DNA of 64,000 bases from Cytidiella melzeri (taxonomy: Eukaryota; Basidiomycota; Agaricomycetes; Polyporales; Irpicaceae). Below, piece after piece: positions 16,601 to 27,700 of the stretch (position 1 is its first letter; each line of letters opens with the position of its first letter). Made by a program: the position numbers and the translations under genes. The stretch covers positions 39,494-103,493 of the forward strand of contig JABYQR010000148.1 of NCBI GenBank assembly GCA_022592445.1, in the 5' to 3' direction. The notes below the pieces were generated by a model that saw only the letters and a program-made list of their open reading frames with translations, was not told where the DNA came from and did no database searches.

Positions 16601-18268
16601 GCAATGGATCAACAGATACTGTTCAAGCTGCTCCTGTCAAATCATCTCCCAACCATCAGGCGAAATCGATGCAATCAAACATCACTAACGCGCAACAACC
16701 TTACGTCTCTTCACGAACTGACACGAATTCGATAAGACACACGAACGTCACGCTAGAATACCCAGACAATGGTCGATACCGCTCTCAAACTCCAGCATAC
16801 CCTAGCACCGCACCCCCACAACAGAGTTCATACCTACCTACTCAAACATCAATCCCTAATAATCAACCTCAGTCCAGCACCGGTCATCATGCCCGGTCTA
16901 TGTCTCAGCCCGTCACACAATTCCAGCCCGACCAGTATGCGCAACCCCCCAGGCCCCATGCTGCTTCTGTGCCATCAATCGCGACAGTAGCAGCCACAGC
17001 GCCATCCGCTTCTGCGATTGTTGCCGCATACCGTAGCGGGAACTACAATTCGGATTCGCAAAACAGATCTCAGGATATTTCGAGTCAAAGGGTTCCTCCT
17101 CGAAGTGCACCTTCTCCCGCCCCCACAGTAACTGGGAAACTCAACACGACACAGCCGTCTTTACTGGCGAGGGCGGGTTTCGCAACATCCAGCGGCCCGC
17201 CGCAGCCACCCAGAGGACAGACTCCTTCAATTCAACGACCTGCTGGTGGTCCTACGCCAACGATCTCTGGCACTCATTCTCGCACGCAATCCGACTCTCT
17301 GTACACTGCGCCGCCCCCACGCGTACCCGTTGCAGGCCACCTATCTACCCCTGCGCCCCCGAAGGCTCAACTGGCGCTCCATCCATCACCCTCAGAATTG
17401 AGTCTTCTGAAGACACCATCGTCTATCGCACCCTCCATGGCCAAAAGCCCCGTCCCTCCTGTGCGTCCGCCCTCCTCCCAAGCTTCGAAACCTCCCAAAG
17501 CCAGCAGCAAGAAGGGCATATTCGGTCTCTTTCGCTCGCGGTCTTCTCCGCCGAAGCAAGATGCTCGTGCACCCCCTGAGCCCGCTGCTGCCCCTGCAAG
17601 CATCAAGCCTCGCCAGCGGTCATCTTCGCAGACGACGATCACAGCCGTCGCCGCCTCTATGCGAAATATCATCTCCCCTCACCCTGCGCCTCAACAGTCC
17701 ACTCGCGCTCCTCCCACGCGAGCAGCCACAGCTGCGCCGCCGACTTCTTCAAAGTCGGTGCCCGCGGCCGACTCTGAGAAGAGAGCACCGCAGTCGGCTG
17801 CTCCGCCGGTGTCGATAATAGCTCCTACCCCCGTACGTCCGCAAGCGCCAGGCGGTGATCCGTCTGGAAGACGTAGCCCTGGCACGAAGATGTTCACACC
17901 TTTCCGGTTGATGTCGAAACATCATCGTACAGTTTCGGCTGCTTCTGTCGAGGCTTTGGATGGTACAGCGGTAGGTTGAGCTTTCGTTTGTGATTCATTC
18001 GTTGTGCTGACTAACCGAAACTCGATCGCAGGCCAATACTGTCATAGGAGGGGAGTCTGCTAGGAGCTCTACGGCGGGCAGACTTTCGCCGCCACTACGG
18101 GACCCGTTTGCGGCTACGCAGGATTGGAGAAACAGGGAAGAGGAGGCCCTGAGGGATAGAGGCACCTGGCGAAGGCGTCGCCCGGGAGTGGTGTTTGATG
18201 TCGTCGAGGAATTTACGGACACCGAAACTCACCATCCCGCTAGGAAATTGTCGCGCGATCGTCGTTGA
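13624..18268 (+). CDS. Large disordered Ser/Pro/Gln-rich protein with a charged coiled coil, function unknown
   Basis: I do not recognise a domain. From the ATG at 13624 the product has a Ser/Arg-rich start, then about 85 residues of almost pure E/R/K/A heptad-like sequence (14200-14460), predicted to form a long charged helix or coiled coil. More than 1000 residues of Ser, Pro, Gln, Thr and Ala follow. Introns are at about 14562-14613, 14897-14949 (RLP joins RVTERRYTNRD in frame) and 17972-18031 (TA joins ANTVIGG). Short ordered-looking islands are SAEIILPTGTTDLPDGSTQF near 15850, KGIFGLFRSRS near 17515, KMFTPFRLMSKHHRTVS near 17890, and a basic end before TGA at 18266. A scaffold or adaptor role is only a guess. 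The start codon is uncertain. Confidence 0.72.
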
Positions 18269-19360
18269 AATGTTGTTGCTATATATCTCTCTCTTCAGGA
18301 TTTGGTTCGTCGCGGGGGTTGCTGGGTCAATCAATAGAAGGATTTTATTTTTGTTCGTTCGCTATGTTATCGCTGTCTGTATGCTCTGTCCTACTTTCGT
18401 TGAGTCGCGTTGAAGTTTATTACAAGTAATGTAAAATAACATTGTATCATATATATATGCATCTCCACGCAAGCAGAGTTCGTAACGAGTCGCTACCGTA
18501 CATTACGAGACTGACCCGCCGCGGTGATTGCTGTTGTAAGCGCCCTAAAATGCGCGAGCCTGCCCTAAACAAAAATGTATATAATGAGCTGCGCAACCGT
18601 CGTTGTTTCCTCAGAACATACTCAGCTAGGATCTATTTTATAGTTTCTAACTCGAGTCTCGCATGTTTACACATGCCACATCCTTCAAATCCAGTAGATG
18701 ACAGTCGCATCCGCCCGTTCTAACAGAGAACATGGCTCTGCCTCGCGCGGGGTCTCGAGGACGTTTGGCGTTTTCTGTCTGCGAGGTCTGCTTTGCAGCC
18801 GAGCGGGGAAATTCGCCAGCGGGTTGGGTGTCGGTCTGATGGATTACTTTGTTTTGTAATTGTTTGTTCTTGTATGGAATGAAATTTTATTGGACTTCGC
18901 TTGTCACTGCCACACCTCACTTGAGTCAAGTTGCTCTTTTACACCACAAAGCTCAATTCAGACAACAGAAAATCTTCCTAGACCACTTTGGTAGGCTCAC
19001 CTTTGCCACCGTGTGTGATGGGTCAATCACTCCAATGCGCAGACAATTTCGACACCAACTTCCAGCATGGTCGATCTCAACAGCAATCGTCATAATGATA
19101 CTGATTTGTTCTTTGTTGTCCACCCGCAATGAACAAAACAAGCAACAGATAGACAGCTACCAAGAAATTATAGAGGTGCTATTATCATGCCATCCAATAC
19201 ATGGATATGATGAGGATCATTGTGTACACCCAGCATGTGTAACACCTAGTGTGACAGATATGTGACGAGGCGCGTTTTGTGGTCACAGACGCGCTTTGGC
19301 ATGGACAACGCGACCTTCCCTCTTCTCCTTACACGCCTTTTGTCGGCCTGACCCACTACC
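18269..19360. other. 1.1-kb intergenic region
   Basis: It holds the 3' UTR of the disordered-protein gene and the promoter of the primase gene. A plus-strand frame at 18849-19265 has no recognisable features. The only notable content is the ACGCG cluster just before the primase start. Confidence 0.4.
19271..19312. promoter_or_regulatory. Cluster of three ACGCG (MCB-like) cores upstream of PRI2
   Basis: ACGCG cores occur at 19271-19275 (minus strand, followed by TTT), 19289-19293 and 19308-19312, within 90 bases of the ATG. ACGCG is the core of the MluI cell-cycle box bound by MBF, which controls DNA-synthesis genes at G1/S in yeasts. The sites are seen; their function here is inferred. Confidence 0.5.
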
Positions 19361-21242
19361 ATGTTTAAAAGTTCAAACAAGAAGCCAGGCCAAAGTACAT
19401 ATGCGTCTCAGGTGGAAAAGTACTCACCATTGAAATACCCACATCGACTCAACTTGTGAGTTAAGGTGGTTATCTAGACAACATCGTGCTCACCTCTTCG
19501 ACAGTTACGACCGCCCCCCTTTAGATGACATTACTATTGAAGAGTTTGAGATATGCGCACTCGACAGACTGCGCATACTGGCCGAGATTGAGTCGTCGTA
19601 TGCTCGCAACAGGTCCTGGGACGAACTGAAGGACGTCGCTCAGAAGCACTCCGAAAAGTACTTGCCTCTGAACAGCAACACAGCAAAGTTCAAGAGCTTG
19701 GAGGCGGAAAGGAGAAAGGACCACATTGGACATTTTGTCCTGAGACTAGCCTTTTGTCGAACGTGGGTTATACGTCGTGTCGCGCTGCACTTCGACTGAG
19801 GGTGATACAGGGAGGAGCTGCGCAGACGTTTTGTCAAAGCAGAGCTGGCCCTGTTCAAAGTCCGATGGGATACGGATGATCGTGCAGAGCGTGAGGAGTT
19901 CCTCCAGTCGCGAGACTTTGGCTGGGACGCGGTGCGTGTCCTGATAATGTACTCTCGTAATAATTCTGATTCTCATGTTTGTTCTACTTAGGTAGACGAC
20001 GCGGAGCTAAAGCAGTATGCAGCCGAGCTTTCCATGGCTGCTTCAGTGCCACCAAATTCCAATGTTCCCCCTGAGAAGCATTATAAGGTGAGTACTATCC
20101 GGGGTCATATGCTTGTCGGCTCCTTTATCTCATTACTGACTCTACTTTACCAGGTTAGATGGACTCGTGTACCTGATTTGGTCGAGAAGCGCAAGGTATT
20201 TCTGAAAGGGGGCATGGCGTACGTTCCTGCGAAAGAGCAGGCCAGCATCGTCTTTGAAGAATTCCAGCGCAGTCTGGAGAAGAGCCTTCAGGTTCGTCTC
20301 TACCTTGCATTGATGAATGACTTGGGCTGAACGAATACCACAATATTTGGCAGCTAACTCTCAAGCACTTGCCTCGACTGGATGAAGATACACGCATCGT
20401 ACCCCTGTTGGACAACCTATCGCAAGGTTTCCAGGCGGGCATCTCGTCTGAATGGTCGTCTGCGTCAGAAGCGGTGGGAGACGAAGTGACAGCGGATATG
20501 ATAGACGACTTTTCACGAAAACATTTCCCTATGTGCATGCGCCACCTCCACGAAAGCTTGAGGAGAGACAAACACCTTAAGCATCATGCACGTCTTCAAT
20601 ACGGCTTGTTTTTGAAGGTAAAGTTGTCTCACATTTGGTGCATATCGCCTACATCGCTTCCGCTTAGGTTCTCGGGCTCTCGATAGACGAGGCTGTCACG
20701 TTCTGGCGTCGTTCCTTCAGCACGATGCAAGACGACAAATTCAACAAAGAGTACAAATACAACATTCGACATTCATACGGCCTGGAGGGAAAGCGAGCCA
20801 ACTATCCCGCCCGAAGGTCTGCCACTCACTGCAACCTTCTGTTCACCTTCTCACCCCAATGCTTCGTAGCTGCCAGCAAATCCTGATGGGCGAGACTCCT
20901 GGCGCTCAAGACTCACACGGCTGCCCTTTCCGACACTTCTCGCCAGAGAACCTGCAAACTGGTCTCCTCTCGATGTACTCGCATCAGGGATTCCGCGAGT
21001 CTGACCTGTTGGAGATCATGTCACACGTGAACTCGAAAACTCCGCATTATCACGTCGCGTGTACCAGGGTGTTCGAGATCACGCATGGAAGCAAGGGAGT
21101 GAAGAAAGGTGATGGTGTGGGGAGCGGAGAGAGTGTGACGCATCCGAATCAGTACGCGGCGCGGAGTCGGGAGTTGGAGAAGGGCCCAGCGGACTCGGGG
21201 ACGGTAAAGACTGAAGGAGATGGGGATGTCACGATGGGCTGA
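19361..21242 (+). CDS. PRI2: DNA primase large subunit (Pri2/PriL)
   Basis: This is the regulatory subunit of the primase in the polymerase alpha-primase complex, needed to start each Okazaki fragment. The start at 19361 gives MFKSSNKKPGQST; exon 1 ends ...PHRLNF and joins YDRPPLDDITIEEFEI across a short intron. The alpha-helical N-terminal domain includes EFEICALDRLRILAEIE and the KVRWTRVPDLVEKRKVFL block. The C-terminal Fe-S domain keeps all four cluster cysteines: HFPMCMRHLH (near 20530), ARSCQQIL (near 20868), HGCPFRHFSPE (near 20920) and HVACTRVFEITHG (near 21055). QYGLFLK and IDEAVTFWRRSF, typical of eukaryotic Pri2, are also present. An acidic/Gly-rich tail ends at TGA 21240-21242. The gene has at least six short introns. 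Confidence 0.96.
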
Positions 21243-21547
21243 GTTGATTTTATGTGGAATGTCAGAATGCTGTACTATTGCGGTGACTGTATTTTTTTTA
21301 CTGTATCTCGCTCTCGCCTCGCCAAGTATCATTGTAGCTAGCACACTGTCCTCCAAGTTCCAATCGTAAAGCGTGTAACTCGAACGGTCCAACCCTAACC
21401 TGAGCAGTCAGGTCAGGCACGTCAGTCGCGTGCCTTGTGATTCTGTTAGACGAGTTGGCGGCGCGCAAAGCCTCTGCTCCACGCAATAACGTCGACTTGC
21501 ACTTCGACCACCAATCACTCAGTCACGACCTTTACCTCACGACAGTT

Positions 21548-22434
21548 ATGAGTCAACGAAAGACAGGAAACAAGCCAACTGAGAATGGCCAGGACATCAT
21601 GGACAAAGCAAAAATTGCCGCCTTACAGCAGTATAGGGATACAGAGGGTCATTTCTCGTTAGTGAGGTAAGCCTTGCATCCCTTATGCGATGGAGTCCAG
21701 TCTCGAGCTACTTAGAATGCAGAGACTTACGTTCGGTGTCTACGTTGCAGAAACTTTCGACTGGCAGATCTAGTCACCATCATGAACGGCGTTTGTGGAT
21801 CGTTTTCGGTGTTCATGTCAGCAAAGTATCTCTTGAGCAACGACGAGGGCTACCTGTGGTCTGCGTTAATATTCCCGGTCGCCGGGCTCATGTTTGACTT
21901 CATGGACGGAAAGATCGCGAGGTGGAGAAAGGAGAGCAGTATGCTCGGACAAGAACTTGACAGTCTTGCAGACCTGGTGAGTCGCCATCGACGCGCTACG
22001 GAAATACTCGAAGAGTTTGGTGTGTTCATCGCCTTTGTTTCCTTTAGATCTCATTTGGCGTCGCGCCAGCACTACTCGCCTTTGATGTCGGTCTGCGTAC
22101 GTGGCTGGACACCGTCGCGCTCACGGGCTTCATTTGCTGCGGACTCGCTCGCCTTGCTAGGTTCAACGCCACCGTAGCGCTCGTGCCCAAGAATGCCGGA
22201 GGCAAAGCTCAATACTTTGAGGGACTTCCTATCCCATCTTCACTCGTCATGGTCGCTGTTCTTATGTTCTGGACGACTCAAGGATGGATTGAAGGAAAGG
22301 CAGGTCTTCCTGGAGGGACTGTCACATTGTGGGGCAAATCTGGAGGGGACGGTGACGTTCATGTCGTTGCCGGTGTGTTCGGTCTTTGGGCTGCTGCTAT
22401 GGTCAGTAAAACTCTCAGAGTTCCGAAGCTGTAG
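21548..22434 (+). CDS. CHO1: Phosphatidylserine synthase (CDP-diacylglycerol-serine O-phosphatidyltransferase)
   Basis: The enzyme makes phosphatidylserine from CDP-diacylglycerol and serine in the ER, the first step of the CDP-DAG route to PE and PC. The start at 21548 gives MSQRKTGNKPTENG. After the first intron (from 21667) comes FRLADLVTIMNGVCGSFSVF. The CDP-alcohol phosphatidyltransferase motif is complete: D-FM-DG-KI-AR-(8)-G-QEL-D-SLA-D across 21895-21975. The next exon begins ISFGVAPALLAFDVG and continues with CCGLARLARFNATVA and YFEGLPIPSSL, as in fungal Cho1. Several hydrophobic segments span the membrane. The stop TAG is at 22432-22434. The gene lies head-to-tail behind PRI2 with about 300 bases between. 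Confidence 0.94.
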
Positions 22435-23149
22435 ATTTTCGTTTCTGGATGTAGGAGGTGCGATTGATTACTAGTACATGCTTTTATACGATGGACCACG
22501 CACACACACACTTTACGAGTATACCCTAATCAGGAGAGAATGTACACAACATGGATTTTATATGGGGAAGTATTAGCGCAGGAGTGCCTAGCAGTAATCG
22601 GTCTGGTACACACATCACAGCGACTGCAGTACCACAGTCGCATGATATGATTGATTGTCCAAAGTACTTATCTTGGACACAATCTATCTCGTTTGACGAG
22701 GTAGACTAACAGCAGAGGAGAGAACTTGCATCATGGATATTAGCAACATATCAGCCTTTTCTCGTCGTTCCTGGTCCTGAGGCAACAGTGAGATCCCGAA
22801 AACCCCTGTTTGGGTTTGGGTACAGAGCTGACGCGCTTGTATAGAGAACGTGCTTGAATTTGTCTAGAGTTCTGGTTATGTTGCTCTGGGTAATGATAAA
22901 TTCTGCTTTCACTGAGACATGGGGGAATAAGTTGGACAGTATCGCGAATCATAGCTTCACAAGGTTTCCTATGGGGCCACTCAGACCACGGTGTTGGTTC
23001 AAGTTGAGTTGCCCTTTCGGGTAGGAAGACTGTAAGCTAGTAGACGCTCAGATGCTCGCGTGTGTCACGCGTGACAATGTACGCGACACACCCTGAGACG
23101 CGTTCTGTCTCAGGCTCCTTTCTGCTTTCCTCCTCCCCCGCCCAGCATC
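22435..23149. other. Intergenic region with a short CA repeat
   Basis: It holds the CHO1 3' UTR, a short (CA)n run near 22499-22512 and the NSE1 promoter. Nothing else is recognised. Confidence 0.4.
23057..23103. promoter_or_regulatory. Dense MCB-like cluster upstream of NSE1
   Basis: Four ACGCG cores lie within 47 bases, ending 46 bases before the ATG: 23057-23061 (minus strand), 23067-23072 (full ACGCGT), 23081-23085, and 23098-23103 (full ACGCGT). The second is the centre of a perfect 14-base palindrome, TGTCACGCGTGACA, at 23063-23076. The pattern fits MBF-type G1/S control; binding is inferred. Confidence 0.55.
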
Positions 23150-24534
23150 ATGGTGTCTTCAGCCGACGTTATGCGACTCTTCATGCAGGGGATGATGTCG
23201 CGCAGGATGGTGACAGAGAAGACGGCGCGCAAGCTTTGGGAGAAATGTATTGAAGCGGTGAACTGTGAGTCCTCATTTCGACTTTGTACAGACGTTGTTG
23301 TCGCGCTCATTACGCGTCTTTTCAAACCTCAGCGGTAGATGACAGTCTCAACATTGTCTACCACGACGACCGAAAACACTGGGACGACTGGGTCAACAAG
23401 GTCACAGACGCCCTTAACCCTCTAGACCTTGAACTGGCTCATGTCCATGATGAGTTTTCGGGGCAACATGTATATGGCATAGTACGTGCCTTTCTCCCCA
23501 CGCGTTTCTCTTCATTGAACGCTTTTTGATTTCTGATCTATAGGTGAACAGGAACGGAGACGAAGTGGCACAGCTTGCGACAGAATATACAGCTGTCGAG
23601 ATCAAGTTTTTCAAGGCTCTCGTACGTACTCTATTACAATCTCCCATGCATGTTTCAGTAGCTTATAATCATTCATGTCTCATCAATTCAGCTTGACCAA
23701 ATCATGCTAGCGGCCAATGAGTCATACTGTGTCTCTTCACTTCTTGCGTTGCGCGAAGTCAAGTTCGTTGACAAGTCTATCTCGAAGACGCATGCAGAGA
23801 GACTCCTGACAAGCTTCGTTGCTCGTGGGTGGCTGGCTCAGAGCAGGTAAGTCGATGTTGATCCCGCACACTTGCGTCTTCTATGATTTTTGACGGCTGC
23901 TTCCGCCCCATCGTCCATTGTGTATGCAGGAAAGGCCGTTATTCCCTCTCTACACGCACCATCCTTGAGCTGCAGAACTACCTGAAAGCTCACTTTGAAG
24001 ATGCGGTACACGAATGTACAATATGTATGGAGGTAGGCCCCACTTCACGCTCAATCCTTTGTATGATTCGAAACATTGACCGGCGGTGCACAGATGGTCA
24101 CACGTGGCTTTGCTTGTAACGTCCCCAACTGTCAGACACGTCTTCATTCCCGCTGTTACTCAACGTACCGGAAATCTCGCAATGCGTGTCCGACGTGCAA
24201 GACCCCGTGGGCCTCTGATAACGACGGTACCGGAGAGAGGATGAAAAAAATTGGCGAGGCGGCGTTCAAAGAGGGCCAAGAGAAGAGGGGTAGGAGGACG
24301 AGGGATTCTGACGCACATGAAGGCGATGACGACGAGGAATTCGAGGACGACGCGGAAATGGAAGAGCCTGAAGCGTCACAACCTGCACCTACGCAGACTC
24401 AAAGGGGTAAAGGGAAGGGGAAGGCGAAGAAGAAAGCTGCCGCTGAAGACGAGGAAATGGGCATTGAAGACAACGAAAATGAAGCGACTCCCCCGCCGAC
24501 TAGAACACAACCAAGTCGCAGAAGCCGCCGATGA
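23150..24534 (+). CDS. NSE1: Non-SMC element 1 (Nse1), RING-type subunit of the Smc5/6 complex
   Basis: Nse1 is a ubiquitin-ligase-like subunit of the Smc5/6 DNA-repair complex and pairs with Nse3 (MAGE). The start at 23150 gives MVSSADVMRLFMQGMMSRRMV, the typical Nse1 opening. Winged-helix regions follow (SLNIVYHDDRKHWDDWVNKV; KFVDKSISKTHAERLLTSFVARGWL). The variant RING reads CTICM...CNVPNCQTRLHSRCYSTY...CPTCKTPW over 24012-24213, giving the C4HC3 pattern of the family. After the RING is an unusually long acidic and Lys-rich tail of about 100 residues (24230-24530), with a GKGKGKAKKKA stretch that could be a nuclear localisation signal. There are five or more short introns. It is convergent with the AAA ATPase gene, with 195 bases between stops. 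Confidence 0.93.
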
Positions 24535-24729
24535 GACCATTTGTTGGTATATGGCACGCAACGGTTTCACTGTTAATCGTGGCTGCTTCCGTCTCGTATA
24601 TGCTAATCTACTTTAATCAATTTTACCTATATCGTTGTTGTACTACATCAGACAAGCGAGACACGTATGCGGCAGCGCTTTTAGTAAATTATAATGATAT
24701 CCTATGATCTACCAAAACAACAGTATGGA

Positions 24730-27700
24730 CTACGACTGGTTAGCTTCGGCCCCACCACTGCTGAGGCTGTCGCTCTGCACTTTCCCCTCCTCAAGGGTAT
24801 TCAGCGGTCGAGGCGTGAATCCAAACCTTCCCTTGCCCCATACCTGCCTCTTTCTCTCCTTTCTGCCTTCGCCAAATTGCTCATTCCACTTCCGAAGGTC
24901 AGCCAGAGTCCCCAGCGATTCCGAGGACGACGGCGTGATCTCCTTCAGAGCCGCGTCAAAGTTACGCCAGTGCAGTTTTCGCTGAGGAGCGGCTGATAGT
25001 GTTGACTCTGCAGCGGCTGGTGAGAGCTGATCCTCCACCCCTGAGTTGCCATCAGACGGTATAATCGGATCTCCTTGCAACGCAGGGATATCGGAGCCGT
25101 CGTGTTGAGATTCGGGGTCCGCTAGGACGTCAAGTCCAATCTGCTGCTCCGAGATGCTTTCTTGGCTAATGGGTGTCTCTCCAACGTGGGCCTTGTCCTC
25201 TCGGTTTGGCTGCTGGGAAGGACGCCAGGGCAGTTCGACGTGCTCTTTCACGGCGTCCAGTGCCGCGGAAACGCACAGGTCTTTCATGCAGATGTTAGTC
25301 TCATGATGAACAATGTGGCAGTGAGCTCACGTTTTAGGTCTGATCCTGAAAAGGTCTCGGTTTTCCGTGCGAGAACTTTGAGGTCGACATCTGACGCTAG
25401 CGGCTCATCACGCAGGAGAATTTTGAGAATTCCTTGGTGCGTGACCTAGTCAGTAACTTCGCTAGATCGACGAAGGAGTAAGGGTACCTTCTCGTTCGGC
25501 CTCCCCGGGAAGGTCGACTAGCAGACGTCGAGGCAATCGACGGAGGATAGCGTCATCAAGGTCGAATGGCCGGTTGGTTGCGCCAATGACAATGATGTTG
25601 TCGTCTTTGCTCGTCTTCAGTCCGTCCATCTCCTGCATGAACTCCGTGATGACCCCTCTGTGAGCAATCGCACCGCCGCTTTCGCGAGCAGCCATCCGAG
25701 CACCGAAGAGGGCGTCAATCTCGTCTATGAAAACCACGCAGGGCGACAGTCGTCGGGCGAGCGTGAATACCGACCTCACGAGCTTTTCGCCTTCTCCAAC
25801 GTACTGTTAGATTTGCCAGTAAACCACAGCTACATAAATATTTCCAAGAGGAATTGAACTCACCATGTCCATAACGTCCGAAGGAGAGACCACCATCATA
25901 CGACAGCCGGCTTCTTTGGCAAGAGCTCGCACAACCAGAGTTTTACCAGTGCCAGGAGGACCGAAGAGCAGACAGCCGGTCATTGCATGCTCTTTCAGTA
26001 TGCCGTGCTGGAATGCTGAAGGATAGAGGAGCGGAAGAGAAACGATGGTGCGGACCGAGTCGATCGTTCGTGCGGGTAGGTGTACGTGGTTGAACGTGGT
26101 GGAGATCGTGTCTGTGGAGACGGCTCGGTGTTAGTACATGAATGACAAGTGACATGCCAGAACCTACTAGTGTCGACAATGCAGCTTAACAACCTTTGTT
26201 CGTGCTGCTCCAAATCTGGATCCCGCTTGACTCTCTCAATAACCTCATCTATCTGCGCCTCTGTTTGTTTGACCGCGTCTTCCTCTGCTGCATCCCCTAC
26301 AACCTTTCCGGATGAATGTTGGATCCAAGCCTTACGCATGTCTTTGGACGCCTTTTGCACAGTCCATGCCTCAAAGACGGTATCCCAGTCTATAGGCACC
26401 GCATCGAGCCCCTGTTTTTGCCAAAACGTTGAGGGCGAAGACGGCGATTGGTGTGTTTTGGTAGCAATAACTTTGCCCACCGCACGGTCAGCGATCTTCC
26501 GCACGTTTGTCCATACCTCAACCCTTCGGCCCCAGTCTTCCCACATCCTCGCAGCGGCAGCACTCGAATGGTGATGGTCAGCCTCCCATTCACTTTCGCC
26601 CTCGGTTCCATTCAGGAAATGCTGCAAACACGCTTCGTCCACTTTCTCTTCGAGCTTGGGTAAGAATCCGCCGACAGTGGCAATTCCCATCCTCATGACC
26701 AGCTCGTTGATCTCCCGTCTTCTGTCAACCCGACACGACTTCTCCGCTGCATGTGAACGGGCACCAGGAACAATAATCGACGTGCGATAAAACTTCGACG
26801 ATCGGTCACCTTCCGCGCTGCTGTTATTGCTCCGACTAGCCACCCTTGATCCCACTGCGTTCGCGAGCACCGATGGCAACCCAGGTTGAAGTTCGCTGGT
26901 TCCAGGTCCACCCACGATGATCATATTCGGTCCACCATTCGAACCCTCCTCACTCTCGGTCGCCGAAGCTAACCGGGGCAGCTCTTCGTGCAAAGTCGGA
27001 TCTCCTCTCTCCCATTTTCTAAGTCTCTCCCGTAGTCGTCGCTCCCTCGCCTTCTCTGCTGCCTCGCTCTCGCTATACTCCGCTCTCCCGTGCCTCGTGC
27101 CTGAGGTGCCTTGGCTGACATTCGAGCGCGACATGAGAAAATTGACGAGCCCGCGCTGGCCCGATGGACCGTCATGTGAACCTCCAGAAACCGGCGACAC
27201 AATGGAAGGCGTGATACCAAAGACGATGGTGGTGGGGTTGTGAATGGGTGACGTCTGCCGCGGCATGACCCCTTGTCTTCTCGCGCGCACTGCGGCCAAT
27301 AAAGCAGGATACCAAGATGCTGAAGAGGGTGCCAGCGTAGGAAAGTCGCGTATGTAAATAATCCGAGGTGTCCGGCGTACCTGTGCTGAAGTGGACGCCG
27401 GTGTTCCTTCTGCGGAATCATCTTCCACCTGTGTAGCAACAGAGGGAGTAGAGATGTTGATTAGCTCGTCAAAGAAGGTTTTGACCTTTGCCATAGATGT
27501 GTTGGGTCTGCGCCCTGTAGCTACTACAGTGCGTCCGGAGCGCGAAGCTGCACTCGGAGTAACCAGTTGCAGAGTCAAACGGCCAAAGAAAGGGTGGTCG
27601 TAATCGTCATCGTCCTCCTCATCTTCTGCCGGAGTTGAGTTGGCTGGTGAACTCGATGCTGCTGATGGAGGCGACGCAAAGTGAAGTGGATTGCTAGGAA

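Noticed and set aside
18849..19265. Plus-strand open frame of 138 codons
   Set aside because: It overlaps the primase promoter side, has no family resemblance and poor coding character.
22499..22512. (CA)n microsatellite
   Set aside because: Short simple repeat, nothing unusual in fungal DNA.
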